A DNA stretch of 64,000 nucleotides from Oleomonas cavernae (GTDB lineage: Bacteria; Pseudomonadota; Alphaproteobacteria; Zavarziniales; Zavarziniaceae), in assembly GCF_003590945.1 (NCBI RefSeq), contig NZ_QYUK01000011.1, positions 152,001 to 216,000 of the forward strand, in the 5' to 3' direction. Position numbers and translations under genes: made by a program. Each line of letters opens with the position of its first letter. The stretch's first letter is position 1. The notes below the pieces were generated by a model. The model worked only from the letters and a program-made list of their open reading frames with translations. It was not told the origin of the DNA and did not search any database. Shown piece by piece: positions 42,688 to 51,453 of the stretch.

Positions 42688-42831
42688 CGGTTTTTCCTTC
42701 CCTCGGCCGCGTTTCGTCGCCGGATTCTCGCTGCCGGATCGAGCCGGGACGCCGATCTATTGGTTGGTTTCCCGGTCCCTCAGCCCCCCTATCATGACGA
42801 CAGAGGCCGCATTGAGACAGGAACCGATCCC

Positions 42832-44286
42832 GTGACCATCACATTCCCCGCGCCGCGGATTTCGACCGCCGATGACGAGTTGCAGCACCTCAAGGAAAGC
42901 TTCGCGGCGCAGGCCAAGGCCTTCCACGGTGACAGCAATCCGGACCGTCGGACCCGGGGCGACCGCCTGCACCGCCTGGGCGAGATGGTGAAAGCCAACA
43001 GGCAGCGCATCATCGAAGCTGTCGCAAGCGATTTCGGCACCCGCGCAGCGGAGGAGATCCGCCTGACCGAGATCGCCGCGAGCTTGGCGCAGATCGATTA
43101 TGCGCGGAAGAACCTGCGCCGCTGGATGCGGCCGCGCCGGCGCAGCACGTCGATATGGTTCCTGCCGGGCAGCGGGCGGGTCATCTGCCAGCCCCTGGGC
43201 GTCGTCGGCGTGATGGCGCCCTGGAACCTGCCCTTCAACCTGGCTCTCGCGCCCGCCGTCGCCGCGATCGCGGCCGGCAACCGGGTCATCATCAAGATGT
43301 CCGAGGCGGCACCGGCAACAGGCGAGCTGACCCGCGCCATCGTCAGGGAACGGATGGACGAGACGGAGCTTTCCGTCGTGCTGGGCGCGGCCGATGTCGC
43401 CCAGGCCTTCGCTGACTTGCCGTGGAACCACCTGCTGTTCACCGGATCGACTTCGGTCGGGCGCAAGGTAGCCCTTGCCGCCGCGCGGAACCTGGTGCCG
43501 GTCACGCTGGAGCTTGGCGGGAAGAGCCCGGTGATCGTCGACCGCGACTTTCCCATCGAGGAGGCGGCGAAGCGCGTAGCATGGGGCAAGGCCTTCAATG
43601 CGGGCCAGATCTGCGTGGCGCCGGACTATGCCTTCGTCCCGCGCGAGAAGGTGCATGATTTCGCCCAGGCCTTCCTCGCGCAGGGGCGTCGCTACTTTCC
43701 AGGCGGGATCATGGACGATGCCTACACCTCGATCATCGACGAGCGTGGCGTCTCGCGTCTCGAAGGCCTGCTCGGCGCCGCAAGGCAGATGGGGGCGGAG
43801 GTATTGTCACTGGGCGAGATGACAGACGTCTCGCGGCGGTCGCGCAAGATTCCGCTGTCGCTCGTGATCGACCCGCCGCGGGATTCGAGCATCATGACGA
43901 ACGAGATCTTCGGGCCGCTGCTGGTCGTGCTCGGCTATGACAAAATCGACGAGGCCATCGCCTTCATCCGCTCGCGGGAAAATCCACTGGGTCTCTATTA
44001 TTTCGGCCACGACAAGGCGACGCGCGGCAGGATCCTGTCAGAAACGCTGTCGGGCGGCGTGGCGATCAACGATGTGATGCTGCAATACCTGCAGGTGGAC
44101 CTGCCCTTTGGCGGCGTGGGGGCCAGCGGTATTGGCCGGTACCACGGGACAGAAGGCTTCGATACCTTCTCGCACCACCGGGCCGTTTTCACCCAGCGCG
44201 GCCCCTTGGGTGTGACCGGCCTCAAGTTTCTCTACCCGCCCTACGGCGCCATCGGGAAGAGGCTCATCTCGATGATGGGCGGCTGA
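42832..44286 (+). CDS. Aldehyde dehydrogenase, coniferyl-aldehyde type
   Basis: 484 residues from GTG 42832. Class 3-like aldehyde dehydrogenase: NAD site GVMAPWNLPFNLALAP, GSTSVGRKVALAAA, catalytic Glu in LELGGKSPVIVD and Cys in FNAGQICVAPDYAFVP, then NEIFGPLLVV and PFGGVGASGIGRYHG. The C-terminus ending hydrophobic (YPPYGAIGKRLISMMGG) resembles membrane-associated and coniferyl-aldehyde dehydrogenases. The start is uncertain because the ribosome site (AGGAA) is distant. It could oxidise the aldehyde expected from the isomerase-like protein upstream. Confidence 0.88.
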   Translation: MTITFPAPRISTADDELQHLKESFAAQAKAFHGDSNPDRRTRGDRLHRLGEMVKANRQRIIEAVASDFGTRAAEEIRLTEIAASLAQIDYARKNLRRWMRPRRRSTSIWFLPGSGRVICQPLGVVGVMAPWNLPFNLALAPAVAAIAAGNRVIIKMSEAAPATGELTRAIVRERMDETELSVVLGAADVAQAFADLPWNHLLFTGSTSVGRKVALAAARNLVPVTLELGGKSPVIVDRDFPIEEAAKRVAWGKAFNAGQICVAPDYAFVPREKVHDFAQAFLAQGRRYFPGGIMDDAYTSIIDERGVSRLEGLLGAARQMGAEVLSLGEMTDVSRRSRKIPLSLVIDPPRDSSIMTNEIFGPLLVVLGYDKIDEAIAFIRSRENPLGLYYFGHDKATRGRILSETLSGGVAINDVMLQYLQVDLPFGGVGASGIGRYHGTEGFDTFSHHRAVFTQRGPLGVTGLKFLYPPYGAIGKRLISMMGG

Positions 44287-44544
44287 AACGCCAATTTTGG
44301 CTCGGAAATGCGGGAGGGTATCGATGGCTTTCCAAGAGAAGCGTAGCATGACGTGCCACAGCGAGCTCGCCGGCGTGCAAAGGTGGTTCCGCGCTTCCGT
44401 ATTGATGTGACCATATCTTCGCTTTGAATGGTAGTTAGGTTGACCTGGGAATGCGTCGCCCCAATTGTTCTGAAGGTGTCTCGCTGATCCTCAGTACCGT
44501 GCGATTTTCGGCATTCGCACTAATGTAATCTCACAAATCCCTAG

Positions 44545-44760
44545 ATGCTCTGAGCCTGTGGGAACTGACGGTGCAATGGCTTGGCCAGTTCGAACGGTGA
44601 AGCCAATTGCAGTAGGGCCACATCGTTACCGTCGCGTGTGGGAATCCGTACGCCGACCAGCTGGCCGGCATTCGTCCAAGGGGCGTGGCGGCGGGCAGGC
44701 CGGTCGCGTTGTAGGTCTGACAGAGCACCACGGCGACGGCCACAGCCGTATCCTGTTCAG
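44545..44760 (-). pseudogene. Trypsin-like serine protease fragment (remnant)
   Basis: A minus-strand frame reads NAGQLVGVRIPTRDGNDVALLQLASPFELAKPLHRQFPQAQ, resembling the segment around the catalytic Asp (xNDVALLxL) of trypsin-family proteases. It has no start, His or Ser motif, and is bounded by stops. Probably decayed; assignment rests on one motif. Confidence 0.35.
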
Positions 44761-44915
44761 CCTGGTTGGGGTTCGACGGGGGCATGCTTTGCTTGGGGCA
44801 TCGACAACAATCTGACGCGAAAGCTCAGCACCGCGGATCCGGTCCAGGTCGCGGCAATCAAGGGCGCGGCGCGGACGGGGCCTATTTCTCCGCATCAGTG
44901 TGGCACTTGTTGTCG

Positions 44916-45206
44916 TCATCCTAGGCGATCGTCATCCTGGGCGATCCGATCGCGGGGTCTTTGGCCGCGGCCGGGTTGATGATGATAGTGGGTGTCCACC
45001 TCCATTTGCCGGAATAGTACGAGCATTGGCGCGCCCGTAGCGCGCTGGCGCACGAGCCCCGCCACACCCATGATGCCCACCATCAGCGCGATGATGGTCC
45101 AGATATCCCTCCCGGTGAGCCCCACAGCCACTGGCATCATCACGGCGCCTTGGGGCTCAGCCACACGCACTGTCCCGACCAGCATTGTGGCCACGGCCAT
45201 TTTCAT
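44916..45206 (-). CDS. Doubtful small membrane protein
   Basis: 96 codons with two hydrophobic stretches (MAVATMLVGTVRVAEPQGAVMMPVAVGL; IWTIIALMVGIMGVAGLV) then a charged tail VRQRATGAPMLVLFRQMEVDTHYHHQPG. No ribosome site precedes the ATG and I do not recognise the family. It could be a real small gene or a remnant; coding potential is uncertain. Confidence 0.3.
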   Translation of the reverse strand: MKMAVATMLVGTVRVAEPQGAVMMPVAVGLTGRDIWTIIALMVGIMGVAGLVRQRATGAPMLVLFRQMEVDTHYHHQPGRGQRPRDRIAQDDDRLG

Positions 45207-45271
45207 CGGGGCGACGATTGAACGACTCGGACAATTTGATTACGTTCTGATCAAACTGGAAACAAAGTTTC

Positions 45272-46722
45272 ATGGATCGCACCAGCACTATCCTTATTGT
45301 CGCCCGCGACGGCACCGAATGGGTCGATGTGGTCGACCACCTCGCCGACGACTATGGCTATCGGGTGCTGGTGGTTCAGGGCAGTGCCGAGGCCCTGGCG
45401 ACCCTGGTCGACGTTCATGTCGATCTGGTGGTCGCCGAGATGGAGGAGCCGGCGGAGAGCGGCGCCGCGCTGTTGACCGAGCTGCGGGTCAGCCATCCCG
45501 ACATTATCCGGATACTGATCCTCGATGCCGATGCGCCGGGGATCGGGCGGGCCATCTCCCAGGCGGCGATCTATCAGTTCCTGCGCAAGCCGCTCGATGC
45601 CGAGCAACTTGCCCTGGTGGTCAAGCGCGGGCTCGAAACCCGGGAACTGGCGCGCCGGCACCGCATCCTCTCGCGCGAATTCAAGGTAAGCGACAATGCC
45701 GGCCTGCTCGACCTTCACCCCAGCCTGCCCTTCCGGGCCGAGAGCATGCGCTTCGAGAAGCTGGTCTATGCCAGCGAGAAAATGGCAGAACTGTGCGACG
45801 TCGCCCGCCAGGCCGCGCGCACCGAATTGCCGATCCTGATTCAGGGCGAGACCGGCACCGGCAAGGAATTGCTGGCCCGGGCCGTGCATTACAATTCGGC
45901 CCGCAAGGCCAGCCCGCTGCAGGTGCAGAATTGCGGCGGCATGTCCGACGAACTGCTGCAGTCGGAACTGTTCGGCCACAAGCGCGGCGCCTTTACCGGG
46001 GCGATTTCCGACCGGCTGGGCCTGTTCAGGGCGGCGGACGGCGGGACGGTGTTCCTCGACGAAATTTCCGAAGTCTCGCCCTCGTTCCAGGTCAGCCTGC
46101 TGCGCTTCCTCCAGGAGGGCGAACTCAAGCCACTGGGCTCCGACAAGTCGCTGATCTGCAATGTCCGTATCATCGCCGCGTCGAACCGGCGGCTGAGCAT
46201 GCTGGTGGCGAAGGGCGAGTTTCGCCAGGATCTTTATTTCCGCCTCAAGGGCTTCGAGTTCGAGGTGCCGCCGCTGCGCGACCGGGTCGAGGATATTCCG
46301 GTCCTGGCCGAATTCTTTGCGGCCAAGCACAGCGAGGCGATCGGCCGCAAGATCCTGGGGATTTCCGCCAGCCTGATCGAAAAGCTCGTGCATTATGACT
46401 TCCCCGGCAATATCCGCGAACTCGAGAACGAGATCCGCCGGATGGTGGCCTTGGCCAAGGATGGCGAGTACCTGACGACGCGCAATCTCTCGCCGGCCTT
46501 GCAGGCGGCCGCGCCGCGCCGCACCCCCAGGCGTCGGCCGGGTTCGTGCCTGAGGGTGAGACCCTGAAGGATCGTGTCGAAAGCCTCGAGAAGCATGTCG
46601 TGCGCGAGAGCCTGGGGCGTCATCGCTGGAATCAGAAACGGGCGGCGGAAGAGTTGGGCTTGTCGCGCGTGGGGTTGGCGAACAAGATCAAGCGCTACGG
46701 GCTCGACGAGCCCCATCGATAG
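45272..46722 (+). CDS. hoxA: HoxA/HupR-like NtrC-family activator (frameshifted)
   Basis: Receiver, sigma-54 AAA+ and Fis-type HTH domains. The receiver has [11 protein letters not shown], so the usual phosphoacceptor Asp is Glu. The AAA+ part has Walker [12 protein letters not shown], sigma-54 contact loop GAFTGA and VFLDEIS. The first frame ends at 46567, but the HTH ([29 protein letters not shown]) continues in the -1 frame to TAG 46722. One missing C in the run 46524-46528 explains this. HoxA/HupR proteins activate hydrogenase promoters and can work unphosphorylated. A sigma-54 promoter lies before the small-subunit gene downstream. Confidence 0.85.
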
Positions 46723-46735
46723 GGAAGGGGCTGCG

Positions 46736-46966
46736 ATGTCGAGCGATGAGCCGTCGAACGGGGATCTGGTCCGCTTCCCTCAGTCGCGGGTGCGCCCGTC
46801 GGCCCAGGGCCGTCCGTTCAGGACTCTGGGGCTGGGGCCGCTCGCCCGTGCCCTTGGCGCCCCGATCGAGCAGGCGACCGGTCATTGGTGCAGCCGCTGC
46901 CAGGGCATCTGGTACGGCTATCTGCTCGAGGTGACGTGCCCGGTTTGCGGCAGTCGCCAAGGTTGA
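46736..46966 (+). CDS. Small zinc-ribbon-like protein
   Basis: 76 residues, unrecognised. CSRCQGIWYGYLLEVTCPVCGS near the C-terminus is a CxxC-x11-CxxC ribbon that may bind zinc or iron. AAGGGG precedes ATG 46736, 13 bp after the activator's stop, so it is probably co-transcribed with it. Its position just before the hydrogenase operon suggests a regulatory or maturation role; this is only contextual. Confidence 0.7.
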   Translation: MSSDEPSNGDLVRFPQSRVRPSAQGRPFRTLGLGPLARALGAPIEQATGHWCSRCQGIWYGYLLEVTCPVCGSRQG

Positions 46967-47098
46967 GCCCGATTGTGCGAAACCTAATTTCCAGGTGCAA
47001 AGATAGTTTGCAGGGTGATCGGCCTATTTTATCGCGCTGCAACATGGTTACATTCCGATAAGTAATTGATTTTTATGTATATTTTTTAGTTCGCGAGA

Positions 47099-47115
47099 CT
47101 GGCACGCGGCTTGCT
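47099..47115 (+). promoter_or_regulatory. Sigma-54 (-24/-12) promoter of the hydrogenase operon
   Basis: CTGGCACGCGGCTTGCT matches the TGGCAC-N5-TTGC consensus with GG and GC exactly ten bases apart. It lies about 55 bp before the small-subunit start. The AT-rich tract 47062-47092 just upstream is a plausible IHF bend for contact with the NtrC-type activator encoded next door. Confidence 0.9.
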
Positions 47116-47170
47116 CCTATGAGGTCCAGAAGCGGCTCATAACGCTTCGATCGACAATTGGGAGGACGTG

Positions 47171-48133
47171 ATGGCCAATCTCCTCTGGCTTCAGGGCGGG
47201 GCTTGTTCCGGTAATACGATGTCGTTCCTCAACGCAGAGGAACCCAGTGCCTGCGATCTGGTGACGGATTTCGGGATCAATGTCCTGTGGCATCCCTCTC
47301 TGGGAATGGAACTGGGCGAGAACCTGCAGAAGATGATGAAGGCGTTGGTCTCGGGCGAAATCCCGCTCGACATCTTCGTGTTCGAAGGCTCGGTGGTGAA
47401 TGCCCCGGGCGGCACGGGCGAATGGAACCGTTTCGCCGGCCGGCCGATGAAGGACTGGGTGGCCGATCTCGCCAAGGTGTCGAATTTCGTCGTCGCCATC
47501 GGCGACTGCGCTACCTGGGGCGGCATTCCCGCGACGGCGCCCAATCCCTCCGACAGCGTCGGGCTGCAATTCCTCAAGCGGGCCCACGGCGGTGCGCTCG
47601 GCGCCGGCTATCGCTCCAAGGCCGGGTTGCCGGTGATCAACGTGCCCGGCTGCCCCGCGCATCCCGACTGGATCACCCAGATCGTGGTCGCGGTCGCCAC
47701 CGGCCGCGCCGGCGACCTGTCACTTGATGAGTTCCAGCGGCCCAAGACCTTCTTCACCAGCTTCACCCAGACCGGCTGCACCCGCAACATGCACTTCGCC
47801 TACAAGGTCTCGGCGACCGAGTTCGGCCAGCGCAAGGGCTGCCTGTTCTACGACCTGGGCTGCCGCGGGCCGATGACCCATTCGCCCTGCAACCGCATCC
47901 TGTGGAACCGCCAATCGTCCAAGACCCGCGCCGGCATGCCGTGCATGGGCTGCACCGAGCCGGAATTCCCCTTCTTCGACCTGGCGCCGGGCACGGTGTT
48001 CAAGACCCAGACGGTCATGGGCGTGCCCAAGGACATGCCCACGGGCGTCGACAAGACCGGTTACATCAAGCTGACCGCCGCGGCCAAGGCCGCATCCCCG
48101 GCCTGGGCGGAAGAGGAAATCTTCGTCGTCTGA
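47171..48133 (+). CDS. hupS: [NiFe] hydrogenase small subunit, group 2a-like
   Basis: A 320-residue electron-transfer subunit. It starts MANLLWLQGGACSGNTMSFLNAEEPSACDL with no Tat leader, so the enzyme is cytoplasmic, as for group 2 enzymes and cyanobacterial HupS. Cys ligands for three Fe-S clusters are seen in GGACSGNT, GDCATWGG, GCPAHPDW, GCLFYDLGCRGPMTHSPCNR and MPCMGCTEP. The N-terminal sequence is very like group 2a enzymes, including the high-affinity atmospheric H2 oxidisers (Huc). ATG 47171 has GGAGG five bases upstream. Confidence 0.92.
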   Translation: MANLLWLQGGACSGNTMSFLNAEEPSACDLVTDFGINVLWHPSLGMELGENLQKMMKALVSGEIPLDIFVFEGSVVNAPGGTGEWNRFAGRPMKDWVADLAKVSNFVVAIGDCATWGGIPATAPNPSDSVGLQFLKRAHGGALGAGYRSKAGLPVINVPGCPAHPDWITQIVVAVATGRAGDLSLDEFQRPKTFFTSFTQTGCTRNMHFAYKVSATEFGQRKGCLFYDLGCRGPMTHSPCNRILWNRQSSKTRAGMPCMGCTEPEFPFFDLAPGTVFKTQTVMGVPKDMPTGVDKTGYIKLTAAAKAASPAWAEEEIFVV

Positions 48134-48180
48134 AGCCACCGCGATCCGGCCAACTATAAAGAATTCAGGGAGCACGTCCC

Positions 48181-49778
48181 ATGTCAGCAGCCGTTCAAAC
48201 ACTCGATATTTCACCGGTCGGCCGGGTTGAGGGCGACCTCGACGTTCGTGTCGACATCCAGGACGGGGTGGTCGTCAATGCCTGGACCAGCGCCGAGCTG
48301 TTCCGCGGCTTCGAGATCATCCTGCGCGACAAGGATCCGCAGGCCGGCCTGGTGGTGACGCCGCGCGCCTGCGGCATCTGCGGTGCCTCGCACCTCACCT
48401 GCGCCGCCTGGGCGCTGGACACGGCCTGGAAGACCACGGTGCCGCGCAACGCGATCCTGGCCCGCAATCTGGGACAGATCGTCGAGAGCATCCAGAGCCT
48501 GCCGCGGCACCACTACGGCCTGTTCATGATCGATTACACCAACAAGAACTATTCGAATTCGGCCTACTACGAGGAAGCGGTGAAACGCTGGTCGCCCTTC
48601 ACCGGCACCAACTACGAGATCGGTGTGACCATCTCGGGCCGACCGGTCGAGATCTATGCCCTGCTGGGTGGGCAGTGGCCGCATTCCAGCTACATGGTGC
48701 CCGGTGGCGTCATGTGTGCGCCGACCCTGACCGACGTCACCAGGGCCTGGTCGATCCTGGAGCATTTCCGGCGCAACTGGATGGAGCCGATCTGGCTGGG
48801 TTGCACCCTGGAACGCTATGAGGAAATCCGCTCCTACGACGATCTCATGGCGTGGCTCGACGAGCGGCCGGAACATGCCAATTCCGATCTGGGCCTGTTC
48901 TGGCGCATGAGCCTGGATATCGGCCTCGACAAATACGGGCGAGGTCACGATCGCTACGTGTCCTGGGGCTATCTGCCGCACGAGGACCGCTACAACAAGC
49001 CGACGATCGAAAGCCGGAATGCCTCGCTCATCATGAAATCGGGTGTTTATAACGGCACCACCGACACCCACAAGCTGATGGACCAGTCGTTCACCCGGGA
49101 AGACGTGGGGCGTGCCTGGTACGACGAGCCGGGCCACCTGCATCCCTTCGAGCGCACCACCAAGGCGATCCAGAAGAACGAAGTCGATCACGAGGGACGC
49201 TATTCCTGGTCGGTCGCGGTCACGCACGACCAGGACGGCCGCCTGGAGGCTGGGCCCCTGTCACGCCAGCTCATCGCCGGCGGCCGGCACGGCGAGTCGT
49301 GGCAGCACTACGACCCGCTGGTCCTCGACATCTACAAGAAGCTGGGCGGCGCCAGCGTGATGCTGCGCCACTTCGCCCGCATGCACGAGGGGGTGAAGCT
49401 GTATCGTGAGGCCGAACGGATCCTGCGGGAATTCCGCCTGAAGGATAGCTGGTACGAAAAGCCGACCGAGAAGGACGGTCGCGGCTGGGGGCGACCGAGG
49501 CGATTCGCGGGGCCCTGTGCCACTGGATCGAGGTGCAGAACGGCAAGATCAAGAACTATCAGATCATCGCGCCGACGACCTGGAATGTCGGCCCGCGCTC
49601 GAACGATGGTACCCGCGGCCCGATCGAGGAGGCCCTGATCGGCACCCCGATCGCCGATCCGCGCGATCCCGTCGAGGTCGGGCATGTCTGCCGCTCCTAC
49701 GACTCCTGCCTCGTCTGCACGGTGCACGCGCACGACGCCAAGACCGGGGAGGAACTTGCAAGGTTCCGAACCGCCTGA
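48181..49778 (+). CDS. hupL: [NiFe] hydrogenase large subunit, group 2a-like (frameshifted)
   Basis: The catalytic subunit, about 531 residues once the frame is repaired. The proximal NiFe ligands are in RACGICGASH (Cys64, Cys67), the distal ones in SYDSCLVCTVHAHD near the C-terminus, with a 14-residue extension after His for removal by the maturation protease. The first frame leaves homology after GRGWG at the five-G run 49487-49491. Adding one G restores ATEAIRGALCHWIEVQNGKIKNY and the rest to the TGA at 49776. As written, the distal Cys ligands are lost, so either the read lacks a base or the enzyme is dead. Confidence 0.92.
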
Positions 49779-49872
49779 TCGACAAATCAGCGTTTTTGGC
49801 GAAGATTGAGTGGCCTGGTGCGCTTGGCGTTGAGCCGAGGGCACCGGGGACTCTTGCAAGGGGCGACCGAAA

Positions 49873-50187
49873 ATGGCTGCGGGCGATGCGGAGGTCCTGC
49901 TGAGGACCATCGCCGAAATGATGGCGAACGGTCTCAAAACGCAGACGGAGCCGTTCCCGGAAACGGACAAGGAGTTTGCCGATATTCTGGCGCAATTGCG
50001 TCAGCTCGATCCCGGCGACCTCAAGGCCAAGCTCGTGATCAGCGGCTTTGTCGATCAACCCTACGGGCCTGAACGGCAGCGCTGCATGGAGTGCATGTAC
50101 TACCTGGTTCACCGGCGTTGGTGCGATCTGCCCGAGTTGGCAGTCCCGGTCGAACCCGACTGGTGGTGCCGCCTCTGGCGTATCTAG
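49873..50187 (+). CDS. Cys-rich hydrogenase-associated protein, copy 1
   Basis: 104 residues, paralogous to the next gene. The N-half is helical and charged (RTIAEMMANGLKT, LDPGDLKAKLVISGF). The C-half has RCMECMYYLVHRRWCDLPEL and PVEPDWWCRLWRI, giving C-x2-C-x8-C-x14-C, a plausible metal or Fe-S site. AAGGGGC precedes the ATG. I know no established function. Conserved placement between large subunit and protease suggests an electron-transfer or assembly partner of this hydrogenase class. Confidence 0.8.
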   Translation: MAAGDAEVLLRTIAEMMANGLKTQTEPFPETDKEFADILAQLRQLDPGDLKAKLVISGFVDQPYGPERQRCMECMYYLVHRRWCDLPELAVPVEPDWWCRLWRI

Positions 50188-50251
50188 GGGCGTTGCCGCA
50201 CACGTATCCCGGGCCTCGAAAGATCCGCGACAGAAGATCGGGAGGATGGCG

Positions 50252-50563
50252 ATGACAGAAGTCGAGACCAGGTTGGAGGATATCCGTTCGCTGCTGGCGA
50301 ACGGGCTGAAAACCGAAGTGTTTCCCCGTGCCGACAGTGCCGAAGAAACCCAGGTGATCATCGGCCGCCTGCGGGCCGCCGGCGACGACCTTGTGGGCAA
50401 GCTGGTGATCGGCGGCTTCACGCTGACCACGATCGAGCACGGCGGCATCGAGCAACCTTGCGAGACCTGCATGTACTATCTGGTTCACCGGCGCCATTGC
50501 GAGCTGCCCGAGCTCGACCTGCCGGTCGAGCCGGAATGGTCGTGCCGGTTGTGGCGGATCTGA
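50252..50563 (+). CDS. Cys-rich hydrogenase-associated protein, copy 2
   Basis: 103 residues, clearly a duplicate of the preceding gene: LLANGLKTEVFPRAD, DLVGKLVIGGF, PCETCMYYLVHRRHCELPELDLPVEPEWSCRLWRI. The four Cys are retained with the same spacing. ATG 50252 is preferred because GGGAGG lies six bases before it, while the ATG at 50246 abuts that sequence. Identity is highest in the Cys-bearing half, so that half is the functional core. A heterodimer with copy 1 is possible. Confidence 0.8.
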   Translation: MTEVETRLEDIRSLLANGLKTEVFPRADSAEETQVIIGRLRAAGDDLVGKLVIGGFTLTTIEHGGIEQPCETCMYYLVHRRHCELPELDLPVEPEWSCRLWRI

Positions 50564-50567
50564 CGCC

Positions 50568-51056
50568 ATGATCGCGGTCATTGGCTGCGGCAACCCCAAC
50601 CGCAGCGACGACGGTGCCGGCGCCGGTGTGCTGCATTTGTTGAAGGCGCGCGGCGTGGGGGCGGGACGCGAGGATATTCGCCTGCTCGATGCGGGAACCG
50701 ACGGGATGTCCGTGATGTTCGCGGCGCGGGGCTGTCGGGCGTTGATCATCATCGACGCGGCGCGTTCGGGATCGACCCCCGGCGATCTCTTCGAGGTGCC
50801 GGGGGCCGAACTCGAGCAATCCCACAAACCGACGCTGACCCTGCATGATTTTCGCTGGGATCATGCGCTGTTCGCCGGGCGCAAGATCTATGGCCAGGAT
50901 TTTCCCGCCGACGTCACGGTATTGCTGATCGAGGCCGCGAGCCTCGACTTCGGCATCGGTCTTTCCGCCCCCGTCTCGGCCGCCGTCGAGCGCGCGGCGG
51001 ACCGTGTCGAGCTCTTGCTGGCCGAGCGGCAAGGGCGCCGGGAGGCCGCGTCATGA
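50568..51056 (+). CDS. hupD: Hydrogenase maturation endopeptidase
   Basis: A 162-residue HycI/HupD-type protease. It shows the family N-terminus IAVIGCGNPNRSDDGAGAGVLHLL (with the metal-sensing acidic residue after NxxxxDDG), LLDAGTDGMS and LIIIDAARSGSTPGDLF. These enzymes cut the C-terminal extension of the large subunit after Ni insertion; here the cut would fall after the His of CLVCTVH. Starts 4 bp after the previous gene and its stop overlaps the next start. Confidence 0.9.
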   Translation: MIAVIGCGNPNRSDDGAGAGVLHLLKARGVGAGREDIRLLDAGTDGMSVMFAARGCRALIIIDAARSGSTPGDLFEVPGAELEQSHKPTLTLHDFRWDHALFAGRKIYGQDFPADVTVLLIEAASLDFGIGLSAPVSAAVERAADRVELLLAERQGRREAAS

Positions 51057-51364
51057 GCGAGCCGGCACGGGTCACGATCCAGCGCGGCAGCCTCTACCTG
51101 ACGCGTGATGTCTACGATCGCTATTTCGGCGGCTTGCAGGCGGTCGTGCTGCTGCGGCGGGAGACCGCGCTGCTGGTCATGCCCGTGCGCCACGCCGCCG
51201 GTGGCGGTTACCTGCTCAAGCAGCGCAATGGCACCGGCGACCGGGTGGTGACCGCCGCGGATTTCTTCCGCGAACAGGGGATGGACGACGACCTGCCGCA
51301 TATCCTGCCGGCCCAGTGGAGCACCGAGCAGGTGGGGCTGTGGGTCGCCGACGCTTTTAAGTAA
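51053..51364 (+). CDS. Conserved hydrogenase-cluster protein of unknown function
   Basis: 103 residues, overlapping the protease stop (ATGA). It reads VTIQRGSLYLTRDVYDRYFGGLQAVVLLRRETALLVMPVRHAAGGGYLLKQRNGTGDRVVTAADFFREQGMDD, a likely small beta-rich fold, with no Cys. I recall similar short genes near group 2a hydrogenases but no function. The 89-bp gap after it is AT-rich and may contain an internal promoter. Confidence 0.7.
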   Translation: MSEPARVTIQRGSLYLTRDVYDRYFGGLQAVVLLRRETALLVMPVRHAAGGGYLLKQRNGTGDRVVTAADFFREQGMDDDLPHILPAQWSTEQVGLWVADAFK

Positions 51365-51453
51365 AATTAATTGTCATTTTGCATAATCAGTAGACTTTTT
51401 ATTGGAAAGAGACTTATCTTTATGGAAATCAACTAGTCCAACAATAAGGGGGG

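Larger units (their letters stand above)
44287..45271. other. 985-bp region of low coding content
   Basis: Lower GC than its neighbours around 44.3-44.6 kb. It holds a decayed trypsin-like protease fragment, one doubtful small minus-strand reading frame and, at the right end, the leader of the NtrC-type activator. No tRNA, repeat or IS end was recognised. It separates the catabolic and hydrogenase loci. Confidence 0.6.
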
